Below, one piece after another: positions 45,643 through 57,392 of a DNA stretch of 64,000 nucleotides; position 1 is the stretch's first letter, and the number at the start of each line of letters is the position of its first letter. Source of the DNA: Pseudomonas palleroniana (GTDB lineage: Bacteria > Pseudomonadota > Gammaproteobacteria > Pseudomonadales > Pseudomonadaceae); contig NZ_PYWX01000071.1 in NCBI RefSeq assembly GCF_003031675.1, positions 62,001 to 126,000 on the forward strand, given 5' to 3'. The notes under the pieces were generated by a model. That model ran no database searches, had not been told where the DNA came from, and saw only the letters and a program-made list of their open reading frames with translations. The translations under genes and the position numbers were made by a program.

Positions 45643-46323
45643 ATGCTGACCTGGTTGCAACGCGACTCCCTCACATTTCCGCCGCTGGCCAAGGCCATGC
45701 GCGAACCCAATGGCCTACTGGCCGCCGGTGGCGACCTGTCGGCCGAACGGCTGATCCAGGCTTATCGCCACGGGTGCTTCCCCTGGTTCTCGGAAGGCCA
45801 GCCGATTCTCTGGTGGTCGCCGGATCCGCGCACGGTCATATTCCCTGACGAGCTGCATGTTTCTCGCAGCCTCGAAAAGCTGCTGCGCCAACAGCGCTAC
45901 AGCGTGACCTTCGACCAGGACTTCGCAGCCGTCATCCGGGCCTGCGCGGCGCCTAGAGCCTACGCCGACGGCACCTGGATCACCGAGGGCATACAAAGCG
46001 CCTACCTGGCGCTGCATCAGCGCGGGATCGCGCATTCGGTAGAGGTATGGGACGACGGCACACTGGTCGGCGGCCTGTACGGCCTGGCCATGGGCCAACT
46101 GTTCTTCGGCGAATCCATGTTCAGCCGCGCCGATAACGCTTCGAAAGTCGGCTTTGCAACACTCACCCGGCAATTGCAGGCCTGGGGTTTTGTACTGATC
46201 GACTGCCAGATGCCCAACAACCACCTGCACAGCCTGGGCGCCCGTGCCATACCGCGCAGCGAATTTGCAGCCTTCCTGCGCAACCATCTGGATCAACCCA
46301 GCACTGGCCCGTGGGTTTCCTAG
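45643..46323 (+). CDS. aat: leucyl/phenylalanyl-tRNA--protein transferase
   Basis: A 226-residue GNAT-fold transferase that adds Leu or Phe from tRNA to proteins with N-terminal Lys or Arg, marking them for ClpS-ClpAP. Signatures: FPPLAKAMREPNGLLAAGGD, the YRHGCFPWFSEGQPILWWSP stretch near residue 38 and GGLYGLAMGQLFFGESMFSR near 143. It is 56 bp upstream of ate, and clpS/clpA lie 1.3 kb further on. Confidence 0.96.
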   Translation: MLTWLQRDSLTFPPLAKAMREPNGLLAAGGDLSAERLIQAYRHGCFPWFSEGQPILWWSPDPRTVIFPDELHVSRSLEKLLRQQRYSVTFDQDFAAVIRACAAPRAYADGTWITEGIQSAYLALHQRGIAHSVEVWDDGTLVGGLYGLAMGQLFFGESMFSRADNASKVGFATLTRQLQAWGFVLIDCQMPNNHLHSLGARAIPRSEFAAFLRNHLDQPSTGPWVS

Positions 46324-46379
46324 GCGACTTCCTCGCACCTGGCTTACACTTATTTCAAAGCTTATCCCGAGGGTTGATC

Positions 46380-47087
46380 ATGACCGAGCTGGCGCGCTTG
46401 AAGTTTTATGCCACTCAAGCTCACTCTTGCAGCTATCTGCCCGATGAGCAGGCCACCACGCTGTTCCTCGACCCCAGCCAGCCCATGGATGTGCATGTGT
46501 ACGCCGATTTATCGGAAATGGGCTTTCGACGCAGCGGCGACCACCTGTACCGACCTCATTGCCAGAACTGCAATGCTTGCGTACCGGCGCGCATCCCGGT
46601 TGCGCAGTTTTTACCCGACCGCAATCAGAAGCGCATCCTCAAGCGCAATGCCGACCTGTCGGTAAAGGCCACCACGCCACGCTATACCGAAGAATATTTC
46701 GACCTTTACCAGCGCTACATCGAGCAACGCCACGCCGATGGCGATATGTTTCCGCCCAGCCGCGATCAATTTTCCACGTTCCTGGTGCGTGACCTGCCCT
46801 TCTCGCGTTTCTATGAATTCCGCCTGGATGGCCGCCTGCTGGCCGTGGCCGTAACCGATCTGCTGCCCAACGGCCTGTCGGCGGTCTACACCTTCTATGA
46901 GCCAGGCGAAGATCGCCGCAGCCTGGGGCGCTTCGCGATCCTGTGGCAAATCGGCGAAGCCTTGCGCCTGGAACTGGAGGCGTTGTACCTCGGGTACTGG
47001 ATAAAAAACTGCAAAAAGATGAATTATAAGACCCAATATCGGCCGATTGAGCTGCTGATTAATCAAAGATGGGTCACGCTTAACTAG
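46380..47087 (+). CDS. bpt: arginyl(leucyl)-tRNA--protein transferase (Bpt/Ate)
   Basis: A 235-residue transferase of the bacterial Bpt branch, starting [20 protein letters not shown] and with the cysteine motif [14 protein letters not shown] near residue 60, PFSRFYEFR and [20 protein letters not shown]. Bacterial enzymes of this type put Leu on N-terminal Asp or Glu, creating ClpS substrates. The ATG at 46380 is chosen because CCGAGGG lies seven bases before it; upstream the frame overlaps aat. Confidence 0.94.
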
Positions 47088-47187
47088 AACCCCTTGGCGG
47101 GAACACCCTTTTTCGGGCACAATGCACGCCGCTTTTGCCTGGCGCAGTTGCACCGGGCCATTCACTGGACACCGAGGGCTTTACTGC

Positions 47188-47406
47188 ATGTCGAAAGAAG
47201 ACAGCTTCGAAATGGAAGGCACTGTCGTCGACACCCTGCCCAACACCATGTTTCGCGTGGAGTTGGAAAATGGGCACGTCGTAACCGCGCATATCTCCGG
47301 CAAGATGCGCAAGAACTACATTCGTATTCTTACCGGTGACAAAGTGCGCGTCGAGCTGACGCCCTATGACTTGAGCAAAGGGCGCATCACTTACCGCGCT
47401 CGCTAA
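47188..47406 (+). CDS. infA: translation initiation factor IF-1
   Basis: A 72-residue S1/OB-fold protein ([40 protein letters not shown]) that binds the 30S A site at initiation. The length is exact for the family. The frame is open to 47122 but the earlier residues are not IF-1. It ends at a strong terminator. Confidence 0.98.
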
Positions 47407-47418
47407 GCTAGTCAATAC

Positions 47419-47450
47419 AAAACGCCCGGTTATGCCGGGCGTTTTTGTTT
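47419..47450 (+). terminator. rho-independent terminator after infA
   Basis: The stem AAACGCCCGG/CCGGGCGTTT with loop TTATG and a T-run, 13 bp after the stop codon. Confidence 0.85.
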
Positions 47451-47481
47451 GCATAGAGTTTTGCCGAGATCACAAAACCCA

Positions 47482-47570
47482 TGTGGGAGGGGGCTTGCTC
47501 CCGATAACAATGGACCAGGCAACCAATCTGTTGCTGAACCACCGCTATCGGGAGCAAGCCCCCTCCCACA
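47482..47570. repeat. REPIN (paired inverted REP)
   Basis: Two full REP cores in inverted orientation separated by about 44 bp, between the convergent infA and clpA genes. Confidence 0.92.
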
Positions 47571-47599
47571 AGGTGCTTTTGCGCTGCTGCAGTAAACTG

Positions 47600-49870
47600 T
47601 CAGGCCATTTCAGCCGTGGTTTCGAACTCGAAGGTCAATTCGCCGTCCTTCAGATCGATATGCACCACGCCACCATGGTCGGACAATTCGCCGAACAGGA
47701 TTTCTTCAGCCAACGGCCGCTTGATCTTGTCCTGGATCAGACGAGCCATTGGGCGAGCGCCCATTGCCGCGTCGTAGCCACCTTCGGCCAGCCAATTGCG
47801 CGCCGCGTCCGTGACATCCAGCTGCACGCGCTTGTCTTCCAGCTGCGCCTGAAGCTCGGTGAGGAACTTGTCCACCACACTCTTGATGACCTCATGGCTG
47901 AGGCGACCAAACTGGATAATGGTGTCCAGGCGGTTGCGGAACTCCGGTGTAAAGCTCTTCTTGATCACTTCCATGGCATCGGAAGAATGATCCTGATGGC
48001 TGAAACCGATCGAAGCCCGCGCAGCCGTTTCGGCACCGGCGTTGGTGGTCATGATCACAATCACATTGCGGAAGTCCGCCTTGCGCCCATTGTTGTCGGT
48101 CAGGGTCCCGTGATCCATGACCTGCAACAGCAGGTTGAAGACTTCCGGGTGGGCCTTCTCGATTTCGTCGAGCAGCAATACGCAATGCGGCTGCTTGGTG
48201 ATCGCCTCAGTCAACAGGCCGCCCTGGTCGAAACCGACATAGCCCGGAGGCGCACCGATCAGGCGCGACACAGTGTGACGCTCCATGTATTCGGACATGT
48301 CGAAACGCACCAGCTCAATGCCCATGGCCTTGGCCAACTGCCGCGCCGCTTCGGTCTTGCCGACGCCGGTAGGGCCGGCGAACAGGAACGAACCTACCGG
48401 CTTGTCCGGTGACTTGAGCCCCGCACGGGACAGCTTGATCGCCGTGGACAACGAGTCGATGGCCGCATCCTGACCGAACACCGTCAGCTTGAGGTCGCGC
48501 TCCAGGTTACGCAGCAGCTCTTTATCGGAGCTGGTGACGTGTTTTGGCGGAATCCGTGCGATTTTCGCCACGATATCCTCAACCTGAGGCACGTCGATGC
48601 GTTTCACACGTTTCTCGACCGGCTGCAGGCGCTGAAAGGCACCCGCCTCGTCGATCACATCGATAGCCTTGTCGGGCATGTGCCGGTCGTTGATATAACG
48701 CGACGCCAGCTCAGCCGCCGAACGCAGCGCCTCATCGGTATACTCGATGCCGTGGTGCGCCTCGAAACGCCCCTTGAGGCCGCGCAGAATGCCGATGGTG
48801 TCTTCAACCGACGGCTCGGACACGTCAACTTTCTGGAAGCGGCGTGCGAGCGCGCGGTCTTTTTCGAAGATGCCGCGAAATTCCTGGAACGTCGTCGAGC
48901 CGATGCAACGGATATCACCCGACGAAAGCAACGGCTTGAGCAGGTTGGACGCATCCATCACGCCACCGGATGCCGCACCAGCACCAATGATGGTGTGGAT
49001 TTCATCAATGAACAGGATTGCCTGCGGGCGTTTTTTCAGTTCGCCGAGCAGCGCCTTGAAACGCTTCTCGAAGTCGCCACGGTATTTGGTCCCGGCGAGC
49101 AATGCCCCCAGGTCCAGGGAGTAGACGACGCTGTTGGCCAGCAGGTCAGGCACCTGGTTATCGACGATGCGCTTGGCCAGGCCTTCGGCAATCGCGGTTT
49201 TACCCACGCCGGCCTCGCCGACCAGCAACGGATTGTTCTTGCGACGACGCGCAAGGATCTGCGCTACACGCTCAACCTCCAGCTCACGCCCCACCAGCGG
49301 ATCGATCCGCCCCTGGCGCGCCAGCTCATTGAGGTTGCTGGCATAGGCATCCAGCGGGTTGCTTGAAGAAGAAGACTCACCGCCCTCGTCGTCCTGCATA
49401 TCCTGCTCACCTTCGGAATGATCGCCGTGCCCAGGCACTTTGGAGATACCGTGGGCGATGTAGTTGACGACATCAATACGGGCAACGCTCTGCTGCTTGA
49501 GCAGGAACACTGCCTGGCTTTCCTGCTCGCTGAAAATCGCCACAAGCACATTGGCGCCTGTGACTTCACGCTTACCGGAGCTCTGTACGTGGAAAACAGC
49601 ACGCTGCAATACCCGCTGAAAGCCCAGGGTCGGCTGGGTTTCACGGTCCTCGTCATGCACGGGGATCAGTGGCGTGGTGGAGTCGATAAACTCCTGCAGG
49701 TCATGCTTGAGTTTGTCGAGGTTGGCGCCGCACGCACGCAGAACGGTGGCGGCAGCTTCATTATCCAAAAGTGCCAGCAGCAGGTGCTCGACGGTCATGA
49801 ACTCATGACGTTTCGAGCGAGCCTCCTTGAAGGCAAGATTGAGGGTGACTTCGAGCTCGCGGTTTAACAT
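47600..49870 (-). CDS. clpA: ATP-dependent Clp protease ATP-binding subunit ClpA
   Basis: A 756-residue Hsp100 unfoldase: the N-domain (1-145) that docks ClpS, D1 with Walker A LLVGEAGVGKTAIAEGLA near residue 213, D2 with GPTGVGKTEAARQLAKAMGI near 495, and the ClpP-docking loop ARASIGFSH near 618, where Ile-Gly-Phe fits the IGL/IGF pattern. It feeds N-degron and other substrates to ClpP, encoded elsewhere. It lies 29 bp after clpS on the minus strand. Confidence 0.97.
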   Translation of the reverse strand: MLNRELEVTLNLAFKEARSKRHEFMTVEHLLLALLDNEAAATVLRACGANLDKLKHDLQEFIDSTTPLIPVHDEDRETQPTLGFQRVLQRAVFHVQSSGKREVTGANVLVAIFSEQESQAVFLLKQQSVARIDVVNYIAHGISKVPGHGDHSEGEQDMQDDEGGESSSSSNPLDAYASNLNELARQGRIDPLVGRELEVERVAQILARRRKNNPLLVGEAGVGKTAIAEGLAKRIVDNQVPDLLANSVVYSLDLGALLAGTKYRGDFEKRFKALLGELKKRPQAILFIDEIHTIIGAGAASGGVMDASNLLKPLLSSGDIRCIGSTTFQEFRGIFEKDRALARRFQKVDVSEPSVEDTIGILRGLKGRFEAHHGIEYTDEALRSAAELASRYINDRHMPDKAIDVIDEAGAFQRLQPVEKRVKRIDVPQVEDIVAKIARIPPKHVTSSDKELLRNLERDLKLTVFGQDAAIDSLSTAIKLSRAGLKSPDKPVGSFLFAGPTGVGKTEAARQLAKAMGIELVRFDMSEYMERHTVSRLIGAPPGYVGFDQGGLLTEAITKQPHCVLLLDEIEKAHPEVFNLLLQVMDHGTLTDNNGRKADFRNVIVIMTTNAGAETAARASIGFSHQDHSSDAMEVIKKSFTPEFRNRLDTIIQFGRLSHEVIKSVVDKFLTELQAQLEDKRVQLDVTDAARNWLAEGGYDAAMGARPMARLIQDKIKRPLAEEILFGELSDHGGVVHIDLKDGELTFEFETTAEMA

Positions 49871-49899
49871 AGCTTCACCTCATACCCAAGTGGTCGGCG

Positions 49900-50268
49900 T
49901 TAACCGTCCTTCTCGATTTCACAGAGTAGCGGATGCTGGCTTTCCCTGGCGTACTGGTTGACCTGCATGGCCTTTGTCTCGGCGATGTCGCGGGTAAACA
50001 CTCCACATACTGCCCGTCCTTCTGTGTGAACGGCCAGCATTACCTTGGTCGCCAACTCGCGGTTCAGGTTAAAAAACACCTCGAGCACTTCGACGACGAA
50101 ATCCATCGGTGTGTAGTCATCATTAAACAAAACCACCTTGTACATGGGCGGCGCCTGTAGAGCAGGCTTGGCCTCCTGAACAGCAATGCCTGCAGAGCCG
50201 TCCTCGTCATGTTCCTGATCCGGGCGATCCTGATTGAATGTTAGTCGAATCTGGCTATTTGCATGCAT
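49900..50268 (-). CDS. clpS: ClpA adaptor protein ClpS
   Basis: A 122-residue N-recognin. The acidic N-terminal tail (QDRPDQEHDEDGSAG) is followed by the fold with the binding-pocket motif YKVVLFNDDYTPMDFVVEVL and HTEGRAVCGVFTRDIAETKA. It binds N-terminal Leu, Phe, Trp or Tyr and delivers the protein to ClpA. The gene is divergent from cspD, a conserved neighbour. Confidence 0.97.
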   Translation of the reverse strand: MHANSQIRLTFNQDRPDQEHDEDGSAGIAVQEAKPALQAPPMYKVVLFNDDYTPMDFVVEVLEVFFNLNRELATKVMLAVHTEGRAVCGVFTRDIAETKAMQVNQYARESQHPLLCEIEKDG

Positions 50269-50492
50269 GGAAAGAAAGGTTCGTCAGTGGTTCAAATACA
50301 GTGGTGGGGGCGCCCTGCCAGAATTTCAACTCTGACCGATTGGTCGCCTTGACTATCGGAAAATCGGTGATACAACCAATAGAACCCACATTGGGTAAAA
50401 AAGGTCCGCGCAGTCAACCTTATTTATTCGGGTTAGGACGGATAAACTGGATGATACTCCAGTGATGGAGTCTGGTGCAGAGGGATATGGGC

Positions 50493-50759
50493 ATGACTAG
50501 CGGTAAGGTCAAGTGGTTCAACAATGCCAAGGGTTTCGGCTTCATCATTGAAGACGACAAGGACGAAGACCTTTTTGCGCATTACTCGGCAATTAAAATG
50601 GATGGTTATAAAACACTGAAAGCGGGCCAAGCGGTGAGCTTTGAGATCATTCAGGGACCGAAAGGGCTGCACGCCGTGAACATCTGTGCAGTTGCGGCTG
50701 ACGCCAGCACAAAAACCGCCACCCCCACCGCTCAAAAAGAAAAGAAATTAACGGTCTGA
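50493..50759 (+). CDS. cspD: cold-shock domain protein CspD
   Basis: An 88-residue protein with the cold-shock domain SGKVKWFNNAKGFGFIIEDD (RNP1) and DLFAHYSAI (RNP2), plus a C-terminal tail of about 20 residues (TKTATPTAQKEKKLTV) typical of the CspD branch, which inhibits replication in stationary phase in E. coli. The ATG at 50493 has GAGGG upstream. The AT-rich region before it probably holds the promoter. Confidence 0.92.
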   Translation: MTSGKVKWFNNAKGFGFIIEDDKDEDLFAHYSAIKMDGYKTLKAGQAVSFEIIQGPKGLHAVNICAVAADASTKTATPTAQKEKKLTV

Positions 50760-50784
50760 ACGACCACGAGCGTGTGAGCAGCGA

Positions 50785-50827
50785 TAAAAAACGGCCATCC
50801 CAATCAATTTGGAGTGGCCGTTTTTTT
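50785..50827. terminator. bidirectional terminator between cspD and icd
   Basis: ACGGCCACTCC-type stem (ACGGCCA ... TGGCCGT) with A6 on the left and T7 on the right; nine bases before the end of icd. Serves both convergent genes. Confidence 0.85.
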
Positions 50828-50835
50828 ACCTCTTC

Positions 50836-52092
50836 TTACATATGCGAAATCAGCGCCTCACCAAAACCCGATGACGATACGAGTTTTGCGCCGCCCATCA
50901 GCCGCTCGAAGTCGTAGGTCACGGTCTTCGCCGAAATGGCGCCGTTGGTGCCCTTGATGATCAGGTCAGCCGCTTCGGTCCAGCCCATGTGGCGCAGCAT
51001 CATCTCTGCCGAGAGGATCAGCGAGCCCGGGTTGACCTGGTCCTTGCCCGCATACTTGGGCGCCGTACCGTGGGTCGCCTCGAACATCGCCACGGTGTCG
51101 GACAGGTTGGCCCCCGGGGCAATGCCGATACCACCCACTTCGGCCGCCAATGCGTCGGAGAGGTAGTCGCCGTTCAGGTTGAGCGTGGCGATCACGTCAT
51201 ATTCAGCCGGGCGCAACAGGATCTGCTGGAGCATGGCGTCGGCAATGGCATCCTTGACCACTACATTCTTGCCGGTCTTGGGGTTCTTGAACTGCATCCA
51301 GGGACCACCATCCAGCAAGGTTGCGCCGAATTCTTCAGCCGCCACTTCGTAGGCCCACTCCTTGAAGGCCCCCTCAGTGAATTTCATGATGTTGCCTTTG
51401 TGCACGATGGTCAGCGAATCGCGGTCGTTATCCACCACATATTGCAGGGCCTTGCGCGCCAGGCGCCGGGTGCCTTCCCTGGAGACCGGCTTGACGCCAA
51501 TCCCACAATCCTGATCGAAACGAATCTTGGTGACGCCCATTTCTTCCTTCAGGAACTTGATCACCTTGATCGCTTCCGGGGAACCGGCTTTCCACTCGAT
51601 CCCCGCGTAAATGTCTTCGGAGTTTTCGCGGAAGATGGTCATGTCCACATCTCCCGGCTTCTTGACCGGGCTCGGTACACCCTCAAACCAGCGCACCGGA
51701 CGCAGGCATACATAGAGGTCAAGTTGCTGACGCAGGGCCACGTTCAACGAACGGATGCCGCCACCGACCGGCGTGGTGAGCGGGCCTTTGATGGACACCA
51801 CGTAATCCTTGACTGCATCCAGGGTTTCCTGGGGCAGCCAGGTGTCCTGGTCGTAGACTTGAGTTGCTTTTTCGCCGGCATAAACCTCCATCCAGGAGAT
51901 TTTGCGCTTGCCGCCGTACGCCTTTTGAACAGCTGCATCGACAACCTTGATCATCACCGGGCTGATATCGACACCAATGCCGTCGCCTTCGATGTAGGGG
52001 ATGATCGGGTTATCAGGAACATTGAGAGAATGGTCTGCATTGACGGTGATTTTGTCGCCGGCTGCCGGAACCTGAATCTTCTTGTATCCCAT
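50836..52092 (-). CDS. icd: NADP-dependent isocitrate dehydrogenase, dimeric type
   Basis: A 418-residue enzyme of the E. coli Icd type that oxidises isocitrate to 2-oxoglutarate. Visible: IPYIEGDGIGVDISPVMIKV near residue 27, the phosphorylation/substrate-Ser motif in RENSEDIYAGIEW near 115, NLNGDYLSDALAAEVGGIGI near 308 and GTAPKYAGKDQVNPGSLILS near 340. The ATG at 52092 follows GGAG. It is divergent from the monomeric idh gene. Confidence 0.97.
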   Translation of the reverse strand: MGYKKIQVPAAGDKITVNADHSLNVPDNPIIPYIEGDGIGVDISPVMIKVVDAAVQKAYGGKRKISWMEVYAGEKATQVYDQDTWLPQETLDAVKDYVVSIKGPLTTPVGGGIRSLNVALRQQLDLYVCLRPVRWFEGVPSPVKKPGDVDMTIFRENSEDIYAGIEWKAGSPEAIKVIKFLKEEMGVTKIRFDQDCGIGVKPVSREGTRRLARKALQYVVDNDRDSLTIVHKGNIMKFTEGAFKEWAYEVAAEEFGATLLDGGPWMQFKNPKTGKNVVVKDAIADAMLQQILLRPAEYDVIATLNLNGDYLSDALAAEVGGIGIAPGANLSDTVAMFEATHGTAPKYAGKDQVNPGSLILSAEMMLRHMGWTEAADLIIKGTNGAISAKTVTYDFERLMGGAKLVSSSGFGEALISHM

Positions 52093-52587
52093 GCTGAACT
52101 CCATCTTTGGATTGAACATCTGGCTGCGTTCGAGCCTACTCCAGATAAATGACGACTGAAACCTCACGCCACGCTCATTTGCATCGAAAACAGCATATTT
52201 AGTCGCCTACAAGCTTGAAACAAAAGGCAAAATCGCCAATCTTGAGCACATCATGCGACTTAGGTCGCAACGCGGTACCTGCGACCTTTAGACCAATGGA
52301 CGACACACCTTTTGTATGAAGGCTCGGCGTAAGCATAGCGACCTATGTATAATGCCGCCGCTGACCCAAGAGTCACGACAGCCGACCGCTCTGGAACAGG
52401 TGCCCTCGGCTCGCAAAGCAGGACTATTACAATAGTCCACCCGCTTGACGCTCGACTGATGCAACCCAACATCACCGCGAAGAAACCTCGACATTTCGCT
52501 CATGGATGGCTTTGAACGAACGCGCTCCACCCGGCGCATCTCGAGTTTCTGCGCACGCTTTCAGCAAAGAAGAGAGTTAATCCGAAT
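52093..52587. promoter_or_regulatory. shared promoter region of icd and idh with TGCGACYT boxes
   Basis: A palindrome TGCGACTT/AGGTCGCA at 52254-52269 is followed by a third box TGCGACCT at 52280-52287 and a partial one (AGCGACCT) near 52337. An extended -10 (TGTATAAT, 52346-52353) reads rightward toward idh. The long leader (about 230 bases) after it shows no gene. The box layout suggests one regulator acting between the two genes. Confidence 0.45.
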
Positions 52588-54813
<2,226 letters not shown>

Positions 54814-54831
54814 GGTTGTAAGGATGCAAAG

Positions 54832-54860
54832 AAGCCCCGGCCCCGTGCCGGGGTTTCTGT
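54832..54860 (+). terminator. terminator after idh
   Basis: The stem AGCCCCGG/CCGGGGTT with a 7-base loop and TTCTGTTT following, 19 bp after the stop codon. Confidence 0.75.
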
Positions 54861-54892
54861 TTCCAGCGTTTAACTGAAGAAACACAATCTCT

Positions 54893-54983
54893 GTGTGGGA
54901 GGGGGCTTGCTCCCGATGGCGGAGTATCAGTCAACAGACTCATTGACTGACCTACCGCCATCGCGAGCAAGCCCCCTCCCACA
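54893..54983. repeat. REPIN (paired inverted REP)
   Basis: Two inverted cores with a longer imperfectly palindromic centre (TCAGTCAACAGACTCATTGACTGA). It is located between the co-directional idh and nudJ genes. Confidence 0.9.
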
Positions 54984-55018
54984 CTGATCGAGCCACACTC
55001 TGAATCGAGAGGCCTCCC

Positions 55019-55465
55019 ATGACCTGGCAACCCCACATCACCGTCGCCACCATCGTCGAAGACAACGGCCGCTTCCTCATGGTCGAAGAGCTCAAAGGCG
55101 GCCGCGCCGTGCTCAACCAGCCCGCCGGTCACCTCGACCCGCATGAGAGCCTGACCGAGGCCGCCATCCGCGAAACCCTCGAAGAAACCGGCTGGGACGT
55201 CGAAGCCACCGGCATTGTCGGGATCTACCTGTACACTGCCCCCAGCAATGGTGTGACCTATCAACGGGTCTGCTTCATCGCCAAGGCACTCAAACATCAC
55301 CCGGACTATTCACTCGACGAAGGCATCCTCCGCGCCCGCTGGCTGACCCGCGACGAGCTGATGGCCTTGCGCGACGACTGGCGCAGCGAGTTGATCATCC
55401 GCTGCATCGATGATTATCTGGCCGGACAGCGCCACAGTCTCGAATTGATCCGCCCTTCCCTTTAG
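55019..55465 (+). CDS. nudJ: NUDIX hydrolase, NudJ-like phosphatase
   Basis: A 148-residue protein with the Nudix box at about residues 36-58 (GHLDPHESLTEAAIRETLEE then TGW), including the catalytic REXXEE. The start MTWQPHITVATIVEDNGRFL and the tail match NudJ, which hydrolyses thiamine pyrophosphate precursors and nucleoside di/triphosphates. It is next to mnmA, 59 bp away, as in enterobacteria. Confidence 0.92.
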   Translation: MTWQPHITVATIVEDNGRFLMVEELKGGRAVLNQPAGHLDPHESLTEAAIRETLEETGWDVEATGIVGIYLYTAPSNGVTYQRVCFIAKALKHHPDYSLDEGILRARWLTRDELMALRDDWRSELIIRCIDDYLAGQRHSLELIRPSL

Positions 55466-55524
55466 CCTTGCGCGCGCTAGCCTGTTAGAATCGCGTCCTT
55501 TTTCAAGACACCCGTTGAAACCCT

Positions 55525-56649
55525 ATGCGTGATCCAGCCCCTTCTGACACACCAAAGAAGCGCGTCATCGTCGGCATGTCCGGCGGCGTGGACTCTTCCG
55601 TTTCCGCCGTTCTGCTCATGGAGCAGGGTTATGAGGTGGAAGGCCTGTTCATGAAGAACTGGGAAGAAGACGATGGCACGGAATATTGCACCGCCATGGA
55701 CGACCTGGCGGACGCCCAGGCCGTGTGCGACAAGATCGGCATCAAGCTGCACACCGCCAACTTCGCCGCCGAGTACTGGGACAACGTGTTCGAGCACTTC
55801 CTGGCCGAATACAAGGCCGGCCGCACGCCGAACCCGGACATCCTGTGCAACCGTGAAATCAAGTTCAAGGCGTTCCTCGACTACGCCATGATGCTCGGCG
55901 CCGACCTGATCGCCACTGGCCACTACGTGCGCCGCCGCGATATCGATGGCCGCACCGAACTGCTCAAGGGCCTGGACCCGAACAAGGACCAGAGCTACTT
56001 CCTGCACGCCGTCGGCGGCGAACAGATCGCCAAGACCCTGTTCCCGGTGGGCGAGCTGGAAAAACCAGAAGTGCGCAAGATCGCCGAGAAACACGGCCTG
56101 GCCACTGCCAAGAAGAAGGACTCCACCGGCATCTGCTTTATCGGTGAGCGCCGCTTCAGCGACTTCCTCAAGCAATACCTGCCGGCGCAACCGGGCGAGA
56201 TCAAGACCACCGACGGTGAAGTGATCGGCCGCCACCACGGCCTGATGTACCACACCATCGGCCAGCGCCAGGGCCTGGGCATCGGCGGGCTGAAAGATGC
56301 CGGGGAAGAGCCGTGGTACGTGCTGGTCAAGGACCTGGAACACAACGAACTGATCGTTGGCCAGGGCAATGAGCACCCGCTGCTGTTCTCCGGCGCCTTG
56401 CTGGCCTCCGAGATCTACTGGGTCAACCCGATCGACCTGAGCACCCCGCGCCGCCTGACGGCCAAGGTGCGCTATCGCCAGAGCGACCAGCCCTGCACCC
56501 TGGAAAAAACCGCCAACGGCTATCGCGCCACCTTCGATGACCCGCAGCGCGCAGTCACCCCCGGCCAGTCCGTCGTCTTCTATGACGGTGAAATCTGCCT
56601 GGGCGGTGGCGTGATTGAAGTCGCCGAAGCCTGGAGCAGCCCGGCATGA
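55525..56649 (+). CDS. mnmA: tRNA-specific 2-thiouridylase MnmA
   Basis: A 374-residue enzyme that thiolates U34 of tRNA-Lys, Glu and Gln with ATP. The PP-loop VGMSGGVDSSVSAVLL is near residue 15; the catalytic cysteines lie in NPDILCNREIKF near 109 and DSTGICFIGERRF near 205. It receives sulfur from TusE, whose operon is at 34097-35451. Overlaps hflD by four bases. Confidence 0.97.
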   Translation: MRDPAPSDTPKKRVIVGMSGGVDSSVSAVLLMEQGYEVEGLFMKNWEEDDGTEYCTAMDDLADAQAVCDKIGIKLHTANFAAEYWDNVFEHFLAEYKAGRTPNPDILCNREIKFKAFLDYAMMLGADLIATGHYVRRRDIDGRTELLKGLDPNKDQSYFLHAVGGEQIAKTLFPVGELEKPEVRKIAEKHGLATAKKKDSTGICFIGERRFSDFLKQYLPAQPGEIKTTDGEVIGRHHGLMYHTIGQRQGLGIGGLKDAGEEPWYVLVKDLEHNELIVGQGNEHPLLFSGALLASEIYWVNPIDLSTPRRLTAKVRYRQSDQPCTLEKTANGYRATFDDPQRAVTPGQSVVFYDGEICLGGGVIEVAEAWSSPA

Positions 56650-57269
56650 GCCCGACCCAGGAGCAATTGACGGCACTGGGCGGGGTTTTCCTCGCCGCGG
56701 TACTGGTGGACAAGATCGCCAAGACCGGCCAGGTCACCGAGGCCGGGCTGACCTGCATGCTTGGCAGCCTGCTGATCCGCGACCCAAAGGATACCCTGGA
56801 GGTCTACGGCGGCGATGACCTGGCGCTGCGTGAAGGTTATCGCGCACTGATCGGCGCCCTGGAACGCGACCCCAGCACCCTGCAACGCGAACCGCTGCGC
56901 TACGCCCTGTCGATGCTGGGCCTGGAGCGCCAATTGGCCAAGCGCGACGACATGCTGGAAACCATCGGCAAACGCTTGCCGCAGATCCAGTCCCAGGTGG
57001 AACACTTCGGCCCGGCCCACGAAAACGTGATCGCGGCCTGTGGCGCGCTGTACCAGGACACCTTGAGCACATTGCGTCAGCGCATCCAGGTGCACGGCGA
57101 CATGCGCAACCTGCAGCAGCCGAACAACGCCTCGAAGATCCGCGCCCTGCTCCTGGCCGGTATTCGTTCGGCGCGGCTGTGGCGCCAATTGGGCGGTCAT
57201 CGTTGGCAATTGGTGATCAGCCGGCGCAAATTGCTCAAAGAGCTTTACCCGTTGATGCGCAACGAATAA
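56646..57269 (+). CDS. hflD: HflD family protein (high-frequency lysogenization)
   Basis: A 207-residue, largely helical cytoplasmic protein on the membrane face (SPTQEQLTALGGVFLAAVLV, LERDPSTLQREPLRYALSML, ASKIRALLLAGIRSARLWRQ). E. coli HflD binds phage lambda CII and lowers its DNA binding; the host function is unknown. The mnmA-hflD-purB order is conserved. Confidence 0.93.
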   Translation: MSPTQEQLTALGGVFLAAVLVDKIAKTGQVTEAGLTCMLGSLLIRDPKDTLEVYGGDDLALREGYRALIGALERDPSTLQREPLRYALSMLGLERQLAKRDDMLETIGKRLPQIQSQVEHFGPAHENVIAACGALYQDTLSTLRQRIQVHGDMRNLQQPNNASKIRALLLAGIRSARLWRQLGGHRWQLVISRRKLLKELYPLMRNE

Positions 57270-57392
57270 GTCGCAGCAACCCCAGTTTTGAAGCATTACG
57301 CGTAATACGCCGGTCAGTTGGCGACGGACCGGCGGATTTTTTCATGTATGATACGCGCCCCATTTCGTTGCCCGACTGTCCGAGAACACCCC

